From Azospirillum sp. TSH58 (lineage in GTDB: Bacteria; Pseudomonadota; Alphaproteobacteria; Azospirillales; Azospirillaceae), in contig NZ_CP022363.1 of assembly GCF_003119115.1 (NCBI RefSeq), positions 310,001 to 374,000 of the forward strand: 64,000 nucleotides of DNA. Direction: 5' to 3'. The notes below the pieces were generated by a model, which had not been told where the DNA came from, made no database searches, and saw only the letters and a program-made list of their open reading frames with translations. Position 1 is the stretch's first letter. Each line of letters starts with the position of its first letter. The translations under genes were made by a program, and so were the position numbers. Below are positions 23,984 through 32,422 of the stretch, piece after piece.

Positions 23984-25207
23984 ATGAGCAGGATCTCCGC
24001 AACCGCGGCCATGGACCGCCTCGACGGCGCCGCCTGGATGGCGACCCTCGCCGGCATGGCGGGAAGCCTCGTCGCCGTCGGGCTGGCCCGCTTCGCCTAC
24101 ACGCCGCTGGTCCCGTCGCTGATCGAGGCCCATTGGTTCTCCGCCGCCGACGCGGTGACGCTGGGTGCGGCGAACTTCGCCGGCTATCTGGCGGGCGCCC
24201 TGCTCGGCCGGCCTGTGGCCAGCCTGTTGCCGAACCGGGCGCTGCTGCGGGTGCTGATGCTGACGGCCTCGCTCGCCTTCATCGCCTGCGCCTATCCGCT
24301 GTCGACCGGCTGGTTCTTCGGCTGGCGCTTCGTCTCCGGGCTGGCCGGGGGCGGCATCATGGTCCTGGTCGCGACCAGCATCCTGCCCCACGTCCCGGCG
24401 GCGCGGCGCGGCTTCGTCAGCGGCATGATCTTCCTCGGCATCGGGCTGGGGATCGCGGCCTCCGGCACCGCCGTGCCGGCGCTGATGCGGCTGGGCTTGC
24501 GCGAGACATGGCTGGGGCTGGGCGGCCTGTCGCTGCTGCTGACCGCCCTGTCCTGGTTCGGCTGGCCGCCGTCGGCCCCGCCGCAGGCCGCCGCCGCCGC
24601 CCCGGTGGACCATGCTCCGCGGCACGAAGGGCGCGCTCTCCGCGCGCTCTACGCCGAGTACGCGCTGAACGCGCTGGGCTTGGTGCCGGTCATGCTGCTG
24701 CTGGTCGATTATGTCGCCCGCGGCCTGCATCACGGCGCGGACGTCGGCGCTCTCTGCTGGGTCCTCTACGGCGCGGCGTCGGTGGCCGGACCGGTCGCCG
24801 CCGGATCGTTGGCCGACCGGATCGGCTACGCCGCGGCCTACCGCACCGCGCTGCTGCTCCAGGCGGTCGCCGTCGCCGCCCTGGCCATCAGCGGCCATCC
24901 GCTGGTGGTCGGGGTCGCGACGGTGGTCATCGGCGCCCTGACTCCGGGCGTGGTTCCGCTGGTGCTGGGCCGCATTCACGAATTGCTGCCGCTCAGCCCG
25001 TCGGAGCAGCGCGCCGCCTGGAGCCGGGCCACCACCGCCTTCGCCCTGTTCCAGGCGCTGGCAGGCTATGGCTACTCCTCTCTCTTCGCCCACAGCGGGG
25101 GGAACTACGCCGCGGTCTTCCTATGCGGCGCCGTCGCCCTGGTGTCGGCGCTGGGCATCGACATCCTTGTCTACGCCCGGCGCCTTGGCCGGCGGGCAGA
25201 GGGATGA
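23984..25207 (+). CDS. YbfB/YjiJ-family MFS transporter
   Basis: A 407-aa polytopic inner-membrane protein with 12 predicted helices. Family hallmarks include GLARFAYTPLVPSLIEAHW near residue 30, ANFAGYLAGALLGRP in helix 2, the GWRFVSGLAGGGIMVLV segment in helix 4 and LYGAASVAGPVAAGSLADRIG in helix 8. Members are proton-coupled exporters or uptake carriers of unknown substrate. It probably shares a transcript with the upstream TetR gene. Its last 87 bases overlap the 3' end of the convergent AraC gene, which is unusual but both frames look genuine. Confidence 0.9.
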   Translation: MSRISATAAMDRLDGAAWMATLAGMAGSLVAVGLARFAYTPLVPSLIEAHWFSAADAVTLGAANFAGYLAGALLGRPVASLLPNRALLRVLMLTASLAFIACAYPLSTGWFFGWRFVSGLAGGGIMVLVATSILPHVPAARRGFVSGMIFLGIGLGIAASGTAVPALMRLGLRETWLGLGGLSLLLTALSWFGWPPSAPPQAAAAAPVDHAPRHEGRALRALYAEYALNALGLVPVMLLLVDYVARGLHHGADVGALCWVLYGAASVAGPVAAGSLADRIGYAAAYRTALLLQAVAVAALAISGHPLVVGVATVVIGALTPGVVPLVLGRIHELLPLSPSEQRAAWSRATTAFALFQALAGYGYSSLFAHSGGNYAAVFLCGAVALVSALGIDILVYARRLGRRAEG

Positions 25208-26149
25208 GAGGGATGAAGCCGTCGCCACCGTGGAAGCCGCATGCCCTCGCCGCCAATGCCGTGGCGAGACGCCGACGAGACGGCTGAAGGTGCGGGTGAA
25301 ATGGCTCTGATCGGCGAAGCCGCAGGCCAGCGCCACGTCGGCGAGCGTCCGGGACCCTTCGCGCATCAGCGTCTTGGCCTGCTCGACCCGCTGCCGCAGC
25401 AGCCATTGGTAAGGCGTCGTGTCGGCGGTGCGGCGGAAGGCGCGGACGAAATGGCCGACCGACAGCCGGCATTCGGCGGCGAGGTCGGCCAGCCGGATGT
25501 CCCCGTGGAGGTTGGCGGCGATGATGTCCTTCACCCGCCTTTCCTGCCAGGAGGCCAGCGTTCCGCCACGCCCGCCGCCGCTCATCCGCCCATAGGCGGT
25601 GACGAGATGGGCCGCCAGCGCCGAGCAGAGGTGGTCGTGGAACAGCAGGCTCATCCGCTCCGGGCAGGTCAGGGCCGGAAGCATGGCCGACGCCAGCGCC
25701 GAGACGGTGGGGTCCTTCAGCGGACGGCTGGGTTCGATCGCCAGATCGTCCAGCCGGACGCCGCGGCCGTCCGGGCAGACGCTTTCCAGCAGCGAACGGG
25801 GCAGATGGAAGGTCAGCGTGTCGAAGGCCGAATGCATGTGGCAGTCGATGGTGCGGCGGTAATCGTGGATGGAGGTCAGACCGGCGATGTTGCCGGGCTT
25901 CTCGACCAGCACACCATCGACCCGGATGTCGGAATGGAAGTTCGACAGATGATGGCTCACCAGGAAGGCGTCCTCGCGCTCCGGACGGCGGAAGCGGCCG
26001 ATGCCCCCGCTCAGGCAGCGCACCCGCGCGACCCCGGCCGTTCCACGGGGCGACCGGAGGACCAGCACCTCGGGCTCCTGCGGCACGGGGATGTAGCGCA
26101 GATGAAGATTGCTCTGATGGTCCGGGGCCATCGGTGTCTCCGTCGACAT
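25121..26149 (-). CDS. AraC-family transcriptional regulator
   Basis: A 342-aa regulator. The C-terminal AraC/XylS DNA-binding domain has both helix-turn-helix motifs: DIRLADLAAECRLSVGHFVR and TLADVALACGFADQSHFTRT, followed by FSRLVGVSPRHWRR. The N-terminal part contains HDYRRTIDCHMHSAFDTLTF and resembles the poorly characterised sensor half of alphaproteobacterial AraC proteins. An internal ATG at 26131 has GGAGA at a good distance and may be the true start. About 45 residues extend beyond the usual domain end and overlap the MFS gene; that tail is low-complexity. Confidence 0.88.
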   Translation of the reverse strand: MSTETPMAPDHQSNLHLRYIPVPQEPEVLVLRSPRGTAGVARVRCLSGGIGRFRRPEREDAFLVSHHLSNFHSDIRVDGVLVEKPGNIAGLTSIHDYRRTIDCHMHSAFDTLTFHLPRSLLESVCPDGRGVRLDDLAIEPSRPLKDPTVSALASAMLPALTCPERMSLLFHDHLCSALAAHLVTAYGRMSGGGRGGTLASWQERRVKDIIAANLHGDIRLADLAAECRLSVGHFVRAFRRTADTTPYQWLLRQRVEQAKTLMREGSRTLADVALACGFADQSHFTRTFSRLVGVSPRHWRRGHAASTVATASSLSSLCPPAKAPGVDKDVDAQRRHQGDGAA

Positions 26150-26307
26150 GCCGGCGGACCGCCGCCTGTGCTCCGACAGAGGTTAGACGCGGCCCCATGC
26201 CACGCACCATTAGACAGAGAGAAGCCGCCGCAACATTTCGGTAGGACGCACCTAGACAATGGTTTAGGCGGCTCCGTCGCAAAGTCGACCCTATTGGTGA
26301 CGAGGCA

Positions 26308-27912
26308 TCATCCCGACGGCAAGGCCTCGCGGTCCCAGGTTCCGTCGTTCGGCAGCGCGCGCAGCTTGTGACGTTCCACCTCGCGCTTGGTCACGGATCG
26401 GGGAAAGCTCTCCACGAAGGCGATGAAGCGGGGGATCTTGAAGGCGGCCATGCGGCCCTCGCACCACGCGGCGATGGCGGCGGGCTCCACGCCGCTGCCC
26501 GGTTCGCGGATGACGAACGCCTTCACCTCCTCCTCGCCCTTCTCGGACGGGGTGCCGACCACCACGACCTCGCGCACGCCCGGACACCGGCTGAGCACGC
26601 TTTCCACCTCATAGGCCGACACGTTCTCGCCGCGGCGGCGCAGCCAGTGGGCCTGACGGCCGGTGAAGTGCAGATAGCCGTCCGCGTCCAGATGGCCGAG
26701 ATCGCCGGTGTGCAGCCACAGGTTCGACAGGCATTCCAGCGTGCGTTCCGGCGCGTTGAAATAGCCCGACATGAAAATGTGCGGGTAGCGGGGGCGCAGG
26801 GCGATCTGGCCGGTGACGCCGGGCGGCACCGGCTGGTCGTCCTCGTCGAGGATGGTCACCTCCGCCCAGCCGTGGGTCAGCCCGTTGGCGCGCGGCTTGG
26901 GCGAGTCCATCCGGTTGTTGACGATCAGCACCCCGCCGGTCTCGGTCAGCGAATAGACGTTGACGAAGCCGACGCCGAACCGCTCCACGAAACGGTCGGC
27001 CACGGCGGGCGGGATCTGCCCGGTCACCCCCAGCGAGACGCGCACCCGGTGGTCGCGGTCCGCCGGGCCTTCCGGCAGCTCGGTCAGCACGGTGATCATG
27101 GTGCCGATGAGATCGACGATGGTCGCCCCGGTCTCCCGCGCCCGCGCCCAGAAGCTGCTGCCGCTGAAGCGCCGGTCGATCACCGTGGGGATGTCGGCGA
27201 CCATCGGCCCCATCACCCCCAGCATCAGCCCGCCGACGTGGAACAGCGTCAGGATCGAGTAATGGACGTCGTCCGGCTTCGTCTCGAACGCCTCGACGTA
27301 GCGCATCCCCGCCGCGATCCAGGCGAAATGCGGCAGCAGCGCGCCCTTGGGCAGGCCCGTGGTGCCGCCGGTGTAGATGATGACCGCCGGATCGCCGCCG
27401 GACACCTCCACCGCCGGCAGCGGGTAACCCGGCTCCAGAAGCTCGGCGAAGGCGGGGAAGCGACCGCCGGCCCCCGCTTCGCCGTCGTCCACCGCATAGA
27501 CCCGCATGCGGGGCAGCCGGTCCGCGACCGCCTCCACCCGTTCCGCCAGTTCGCCGTCCACCACCAGGACGGCGGGCGTCGCGTTGGTCAGGGTATGGAC
27601 GAGGTCCTCGCCCACCAGACCGGCGTTCAGCGGCACCCAGATCGCCCCCAGCTTGCCGGCGGCGACCCAGGTCAGCAGATGCTCCGGCGCGTTGCGCAGG
27701 AAGCAGGCCACCCGGTCCCCCTTGCGCACCCCCAGCCGGTGCAGGTTGGCGGCGACACGGGCGGACTCCCCGTCCAGTTCCCGGTAGCTCATCGCCCGCC
27801 CGGCGACGGTCAGCCGGGGCGCATCCCCGTGCTGCGCCGCGCGGGCGGCGACCACCGCCGGCAGGGTTTCCCACTGCACCGGAACGCCGTGGATTTTGCG
27901 CGTGATGGTCAT
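26308..27912 (-). CDS. AMP-dependent acyl-CoA synthetase/ligase
   Basis: A 534-aa ANL-superfamily enzyme that activates a carboxylic acid to its CoA thioester through an acyl-AMP. Motifs: P-loop IIYTGGTTGLPKGALLPHF, A5 NVYSLTETGG, A7 LHTGDLGHLDADGYLHFTGR and A8 hinge RRRGENVSAYEVES. The A10 Lys lies in SVTKREVERHKLRAL, which is less canonical than PxTxxGK and may be altered. The start ATG at 27912 follows the SDR gene by 29 bases. It closes the long minus-strand operon; similarity to crotonobetaine/carnitine- and CaiC-type ligases is suggested by the sequence style. The substrate is unknown. Confidence 0.9.
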   Translation of the reverse strand: MTITRKIHGVPVQWETLPAVVAARAAQHGDAPRLTVAGRAMSYRELDGESARVAANLHRLGVRKGDRVACFLRNAPEHLLTWVAAGKLGAIWVPLNAGLVGEDLVHTLTNATPAVLVVDGELAERVEAVADRLPRMRVYAVDDGEAGAGGRFPAFAELLEPGYPLPAVEVSGGDPAVIIYTGGTTGLPKGALLPHFAWIAAGMRYVEAFETKPDDVHYSILTLFHVGGLMLGVMGPMVADIPTVIDRRFSGSSFWARARETGATIVDLIGTMITVLTELPEGPADRDHRVRVSLGVTGQIPPAVADRFVERFGVGFVNVYSLTETGGVLIVNNRMDSPKPRANGLTHGWAEVTILDEDDQPVPPGVTGQIALRPRYPHIFMSGYFNAPERTLECLSNLWLHTGDLGHLDADGYLHFTGRQAHWLRRRGENVSAYEVESVLSRCPGVREVVVVGTPSEKGEEEVKAFVIREPGSGVEPAAIAAWCEGRMAAFKIPRFIAFVESFPRSVTKREVERHKLRALPNDGTWDREALPSG

Positions 27913-27941
27913 GCGGCGCCTCCCCTCATGTCGCCCCTCCC

Positions 27942-29015
27942 TCATTCCGGCAGGATGCGCCGCTTCTGCAGCTCCTGCAGGAGATCGACGAACATCTCCT
28001 CGCTGTCCACGCACTCGTGGAAGCCCAGCTTGCGCGCCTTGATCGTGCTCATGTGGTGCGGGTTGGGGCGCTGGCCGTAGCCGAACAGGAAGTCGGCGAA
28101 CTGCCAGGACGGCACGACCTCGGTGTATTTGTAGGGCTTGAGACCGTGCTTGGCGACCACGCGGTCCCAGATCGGCTCGTTCTGCGGCATGATGCGGGCC
28201 AGCGAGAAGGGCTGCGCCGGCTCCAGCTCCATGCGGAACAGCTCCGCCACCTTGGGGAACACGTTCTCCCAGACATAGACGTCGCCGTTGGCGATGTTGA
28301 AGACCTGGTTGGCGCATTGCGGGCTGGTGCCCGCCCATTCCGCGGCCTTGGCGATCAGCCGCGCGTCGGTCGCCTCGCCGATGCGCGACGCCCCGCCGGG
28401 GAAGCGCAGCGGCAGCCCGTATTCGCGCGATACGGCGGCGAAGACGCCGATGGCGGTGATGATGTTCAGCGGGCTGCCGACGGCGAGGCCGCAGACGATC
28501 TGCGGGCGCAGCACGCTCCAGCTCCATTCCTTGCCCTGCTGGCGCTCGGCAATCCAGTCTTGCTGGTCGTAGTAGAAGTTGGGACGCATGTAGCGCTTGT
28601 CGCTCTCGCGCGCCGGCTGGCGGAAGGGGCCGAGATGGCCGCCATAGGCCTTGGTGCCCTGCAACAGCGTGATGTGGCGCAGGTTGGGCGACACCGCCTC
28701 GACATTCTCCACCACGTTCTTCAGCATGGCGAGGTTGGTCTCGACATGGTCCCATTCCGACCAGCCGCGCGTCACGTCGGGCTTCTCGTAGACGGCGGTG
28801 TAGCAGATGTTGGTGACGCCCTTGATCTCGCGCAGCTTGCGGCAGTCGTCGGGGTCGCGCAGATCGACGGCGGCCCATTCGGCGGTGGTTTCGAAATCCG
28901 GGGTGCGGCGCGACACGCCGCAGACGTCCCAGTCCGGGGAGGCTTCGAAATGCTCCAGCATCGGGCGGCCGACGGTCCCCAGCGCCCCCACGATCAGCAT
29001 CTTCTGACGGGCCAT
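27942..29015 (-). CDS. Atypical SDR of the progesterone 5beta-reductase / iridoid synthase-like (PRISE) family
   Basis: A 357-aa NAD(P)H-dependent oxidoreductase. Rossmann motif LIVGALGTVGRPML is at residues 7-20, with basic SRRTP after strand 2. The segments WAAVDLRDPDDC, ICYTAVYEKPD, LLQGTKAYGGHLGPF and NFYYDQQDWIAERQ correspond to the PRISE sequence motifs, including the catalytic Tyr in the NFYYDQ motif and the Lys in TKAYG. Known members reduce activated C=C bonds of enones. Here, inside an acyl-CoA catabolic operon, it probably reduces an alpha,beta-unsaturated ketone intermediate. It lies between the LivF-like gene and the CoA-ligase gene with short spacers. Confidence 0.88.
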   Translation of the reverse strand: MARQKMLIVGALGTVGRPMLEHFEASPDWDVCGVSRRTPDFETTAEWAAVDLRDPDDCRKLREIKGVTNICYTAVYEKPDVTRGWSEWDHVETNLAMLKNVVENVEAVSPNLRHITLLQGTKAYGGHLGPFRQPARESDKRYMRPNFYYDQQDWIAERQQGKEWSWSVLRPQIVCGLAVGSPLNIITAIGVFAAVSREYGLPLRFPGGASRIGEATDARLIAKAAEWAGTSPQCANQVFNIANGDVYVWENVFPKVAELFRMELEPAQPFSLARIMPQNEPIWDRVVAKHGLKPYKYTEVVPSWQFADFLFGYGQRPNPHHMSTIKARKLGFHECVDSEEMFVDLLQELQKRRILPE

Positions 29016-29041
29016 GATTTCGTCCTTCTGTGCGGAAGTCT

Positions 29042-29776
29042 TCAGAAAAGGGTCATCAGGTATTGGCGGTCGCCCAGCGGTTCGGGCGCGCCCTCGTAAA
29101 TCTTGCGGCCGGTGCGCAGCACGGTGACGCTCTGCGCGATGGGCAGCGCGTGGACGACGTTCTGCTCGACCATCAGCACGGCCATGCGCAACGCCCGGTT
29201 GACCTCGGCGATGGCCTCCATGACGCGCTGGACGAGGTTGGGGGCGAGGCCGATGGACGGCTCGTCGAGGATCATCACGTCGGGCCGGTGCATCAGCGCC
29301 ATGCCCATCGCCAGCATCTGCTGCTGCCCGCCCGACATGGTGCCGGCGATCTGGCCGGCGCGTTCGCGCAGGATCGGGAACAGGTCCATCACCGCGTCGC
29401 GGTTCGCCCGGATCTCGGTCGGGTCGTTGGCGGTGTAGGCGCCGAGTTCCAGGTTCTCGCGCACCGTCAGGCTGCGGAAGATGCCATGCCCCTGCGGAAC
29501 CAGCGCGATCCCCGCCTTGACGTTGTCGGCGCAGCGCCGCCGGGTGATGTCCTCCCCCCGGTAGCGGACGGTCCCGGATGTCGGCCGCAGGAGCCCGAAG
29601 ACGGAGCGCACCAGCGTCGTCTTGCCGGCCCCGTTGTGGCCCAGCAGCACACGGATCTCGCCGGCCCGCACCGTCAGGTCCATGTCGTGGACCACTGCCC
29701 GCTTGCCGTAGCCGGCGCTGAGGCCGCGCACCTCCAGGATGGGTTCGGCGATCGGCATGGTGTGAATCTCGGTCAT
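29042..29776 (-). CDS. Liv-type ABC transporter ATP-binding protein (LivF-like), system 1
   Basis: A 244-aa ATPase of the branched-chain amino-acid/hydrophobic amino-acid uptake (HAAT) class. Walker A is LLGHNGAGKTTLVRS, the signature MSGGQQQMLAMGMAL, Walker B VMILDEPSIGLAP and the switch His-equivalent region VLMVEQNV. Gln replaces the switch His, as is usual for LivF. It overlaps the fused permease-ATPase gene by ATGA. The neighbouring enzymes suggest it powers uptake of an organic acid rather than an amino acid. Confidence 0.92.
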   Translation of the reverse strand: MTEIHTMPIAEPILEVRGLSAGYGKRAVVHDMDLTVRAGEIRVLLGHNGAGKTTLVRSVFGLLRPTSGTVRYRGEDITRRRCADNVKAGIALVPQGHGIFRSLTVRENLELGAYTANDPTEIRANRDAVMDLFPILRERAGQIAGTMSGGQQQMLAMGMALMHRPDVMILDEPSIGLAPNLVQRVMEAIAEVNRALRMAVLMVEQNVVHALPIAQSVTVLRTGRKIYEGAPEPLGDRQYLMTLF

Positions 29777-31476
29777 CCGAAATACCTCTCGGCCAGTTCG
29801 CGGTCGCGCATCAGCGTGTCCGGCGGTCCCTTGGTCAGCACGCGCCCCTCGTCGATGAAGACGATCTCGTCGCAGACGCCGCGGATGACCTCCAGATTGT
29901 GCTCGATGATGCAGACCGCCTTGTTGGCGCGGGCGAGATCGCGGATCACCCCGCAGATGCGCTCCACCGTCACGGTGTCGAGGCCGGACAGCGGCTCGTC
30001 GAGCAGCAGCACGTCGGCCCCGGTCGCCAGCAGCCGGGCGATGACCAGCAGCTTCTCCTCGGCGTAGGACAGGTTGGCGGCGGTCTCGTCGGCCTTGGCG
30101 AGCAGCCCGACGAAGGAGGCGATCTCCAGCGCGCGGGCGACGTTCTCGCGGTCGGCCCGGCGGACGAGGCCGGGGCGGAAGTAGACGTCCAGCGGACGGT
30201 CGCCCGGCTGCGCGGGCAGCGAGACCAGGATGTTCTCCACCACCGTCAGCTTGGTGAACAGCTTCAGGTCCTGGAAGGAGCGGGCCAGCCCGGCGGCCAC
30301 CACCTCGTGCGGCTTCAGTTTCGTCACGTCGCGGCCCCGGTAGAGGATGGTGCCGCCGGTCGGGCGCAGGAAGCCGGACAGCAGGTTGAAGGCGGTCGTC
30401 TTGCCGGCGCCGTTGGGGCCGATCAGCCCGACGATCTCGCCGCGCTTCAGGTCGATGGTCAGGTCCTTGACCGCCTGGATGCCGCCGAAATGCTTGGACA
30501 GCGAGGTCGCGGAGACCACCACCTCGCCCGGCGTGCCCGCCGCGCGCTCCACGGCGCCCGACAGCGGGCCGTTGGCGGGAACGCTGGAGCGCGCGGCCCC
30601 GGTCGGGGTGCGGAACACCGTCTCGGGGAACAGCCCCTCCGGGCGCAGCCGCAGGATGACGATCAGCACCACGCCGTAGATCACCTGCCGCACCATGTCG
30701 GCGATGTCGCCCGGCACATGGACGAACTTCAGCCCCTCCGGCAGCAGCACCAGGATCGCCGCCCCGGCCAGCGAGCCCCACAGGTTGCCCATGCCGCCCA
30801 AAATCACCATGGCGAGGATGAGGATGGTCTCCTCGATGGTGAAGGACTCCGGGTTCACGAAGGCGATGTAGTGGGCGACCAGGGACCCGGCGACCGAGGC
30901 CAGCCCCGCCGACATCGCGAAGACCACCAGCTTCATGTGGACGAGGTTCTTGCCGACCGCCTGGGCCGCCGCCTCGTTCTCCCGCATGGCGCGCAGCGAG
31001 CGCCCGAAGGGCGAGGCGCCGAGCCTCCAGGCGACGGCGCAGCACAGCGCCGCCATCACCGCGGCCAGAGGCAGGAAGCTCGCCGGGCTGGTCAGCGCCG
31101 TGCCGAACAGCGACACCGGCGGGATGCCGGCGATGCCGTCCGGCCCGCCGGTCAGCGGCTTGCTGTTCATCAGCACGTCGATGGTGATGGCCTGCAGCGC
31201 CAGCGTGATGACGACCAGATAATGGCTGCCCACCCGCATGGCGGGAAAGGCGACCAGCAGGCCGATGCCGGCGGTCACCACCACCCCGGCCAGAAGGGTC
31301 AGGGGAAAGCCGATGCCGAGCTTCGTCGCCAGGATGCCGGCGGCGTAGGCGCCGCTGGCGTAGAAGGTGGCGTGGGCCAGGGCGAAGATGCCGCCGAACC
31401 CGATCAGCAGGTTGAAGGAGGTCGCCAGGATGCCGTAGAGGCAGACCATGACGAGGATGTGGGCGAGATATTCCAT
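29773..31476 (-). CDS. Fused Liv-type permease-ATPase (LivM-LivG), system 1
   Basis: A 567-aa fusion. Residues 1-295 form a LivM-like permease with about eight helices and the LSSLRAMRENE-type cytoplasmic EAA region (GRSLRAMRENEAAAQAVG). Residues about 320-567 form a LivG-like ATPase with Walker A IGPNGAGKTTAFNLL, signature LSYAEEKLLVIARLL, Walker B VLLLDEPLSGLD and switch His in CIIEHNLEVI. A Pro/Ala/Gly-rich linker joins them. In most genomes LivM and LivG are separate proteins. The C-loop LSYAEEK deviates from LSYGEQR but keeps the Leu-Ser. Confidence 0.92.
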   Translation of the reverse strand: MEYLAHILVMVCLYGILATSFNLLIGFGGIFALAHATFYASGAYAAGILATKLGIGFPLTLLAGVVVTAGIGLLVAFPAMRVGSHYLVVITLALQAITIDVLMNSKPLTGGPDGIAGIPPVSLFGTALTSPASFLPLAAVMAALCCAVAWRLGASPFGRSLRAMRENEAAAQAVGKNLVHMKLVVFAMSAGLASVAGSLVAHYIAFVNPESFTIEETILILAMVILGGMGNLWGSLAGAAILVLLPEGLKFVHVPGDIADMVRQVIYGVVLIVILRLRPEGLFPETVFRTPTGAARSSVPANGPLSGAVERAAGTPGEVVVSATSLSKHFGGIQAVKDLTIDLKRGEIVGLIGPNGAGKTTAFNLLSGFLRPTGGTILYRGRDVTKLKPHEVVAAGLARSFQDLKLFTKLTVVENILVSLPAQPGDRPLDVYFRPGLVRRADRENVARALEIASFVGLLAKADETAANLSYAEEKLLVIARLLATGADVLLLDEPLSGLDTVTVERICGVIRDLARANKAVCIIEHNLEVIRGVCDEIVFIDEGRVLTKGPPDTLMRDRELAERYFG

Positions 31477-31491
31477 GGACCTGTTCCCCCC

Positions 31492-32355
31492 TCAAGCCCG
31501 GCGGACGATGCCGGAGGGGCGGGCGAGCAGGAACCCGAACAGAACCACGAAGACGATGGTGTTCTGCCACTCGGTGGGGATCTGCCACATGCCCAGGCTC
31601 TGCACGAAGGCCAGCAGGAAGGCGGCGATCACCGCCCCGCGCAGCGACCCCACCCCGCCGACGATCACCGCGACGAAGGCGACGAACACCGCGCCGAAGC
31701 CCATGTTGGGGTTCAGCCCGTCGCGCAGCAGGACCAGCGCCCCGGCCACCGCCGACACCGCCGATCCCAGCGCGAAGACCAGGATGGACAGGCGCGTGGT
31801 GTCGATGCCGATGACGGTGGCCATCTCGCGGTTGTCGGCCATGGCGCGGATGGCCTTGCCGTAGCGGCTGGCCCGCAGGAACAGCGCGATGCCGCAGCCG
31901 ACCAGCAGCGCCGCCGCCACCTGCCCCAGTTGCACCGTGGTGAAGAAGGCGTTGCCGACGAAATGGACGTCGTAGGCGACGCTGTCGACCGTCTTGACGC
32001 CGGTGCCGAAGACGATGCCGATCAGGTTCTTCATGACGATGAACAGGCCGAGCGAGGCCACCAGAACGACGAAGGGCGGGCTGCCGCTGATCTCGAACGG
32101 GCGGTAGATGAACAGGTAGCAGCTGACGCCGAGCGCCGCGGTGAAGGCGATCCCCAGCAGCACCGCCGCCCAGAAGGGCAGCCCGGCGAGCGCCGCCAGC
32201 GCCCAGATGGCGTAGGCGCCGACGGCGTAGACCGGCCCGTAGGCGAAATGCACGACGCCGGTGGTCCCGAAGATCAACGCGAAACCCATCGCCAGCAGGG
32301 CGAAATGCGCGCCGTTGAACAGACCGTTCAGGGTCAGTTGGATGAGCAAGTCCAT
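31492..32355 (-). CDS. Liv-type ABC permease (LivH-like), system 1
   Basis: A 287-aa integral membrane protein starting MDLLIQLTLNGLFNGAHFAL, the usual LivH beginning, with eight or so hydrophobic segments. The cytoplasmic loop YGKAIRAMADNREMATVIGI contacts the ATPase, and VGGVGSLRGAVIAAFLLAF is the conserved late motif. It forms the translocation path with the fused LivM-LivG protein. It lies 15 bases upstream of that gene and is separated from the binding-protein gene by a palindromic element. Confidence 0.92.
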   Translation of the reverse strand: MDLLIQLTLNGLFNGAHFALLAMGFALIFGTTGVVHFAYGPVYAVGAYAIWALAALAGLPFWAAVLLGIAFTAALGVSCYLFIYRPFEISGSPPFVVLVASLGLFIVMKNLIGIVFGTGVKTVDSVAYDVHFVGNAFFTTVQLGQVAAALLVGCGIALFLRASRYGKAIRAMADNREMATVIGIDTTRLSILVFALGSAVSAVAGALVLLRDGLNPNMGFGAVFVAFVAVIVGGVGSLRGAVIAAFLLAFVQSLGMWQIPTEWQNTIVFVVLFGFLLARPSGIVRRA

Positions 32356-32378
32356 GGAATGGCGCTCCTGATTTTTCC

Positions 32379-32401
32379 CCCTCTCCCCAGAGGGGAGAGG
32401 G
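32379..32401. repeat. GC-rich palindromic (REP-like) element
   Basis: A perfect inverted repeat, CCCTCTCCCC, AGA and GGGGAGAGGG, lies between the binding-protein and permease genes. The same core recurs at about 42650, 42740 and 44265, so it is a dispersed family. No T-run follows in the direction of transcription. It may stabilise the upstream binding-protein mRNA. Confidence 0.75.
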
Positions 32402-32422
32402 CTAAGTCGGGCGGACCGACGA

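Noticed and set aside
26150..26307. IS remnant or small gene between the AraC and ligase genes
   Set aside because: A few short inverted repeats (CCTA...TTAGG) are visible, but no terminal repeats, target duplication or coding potential.
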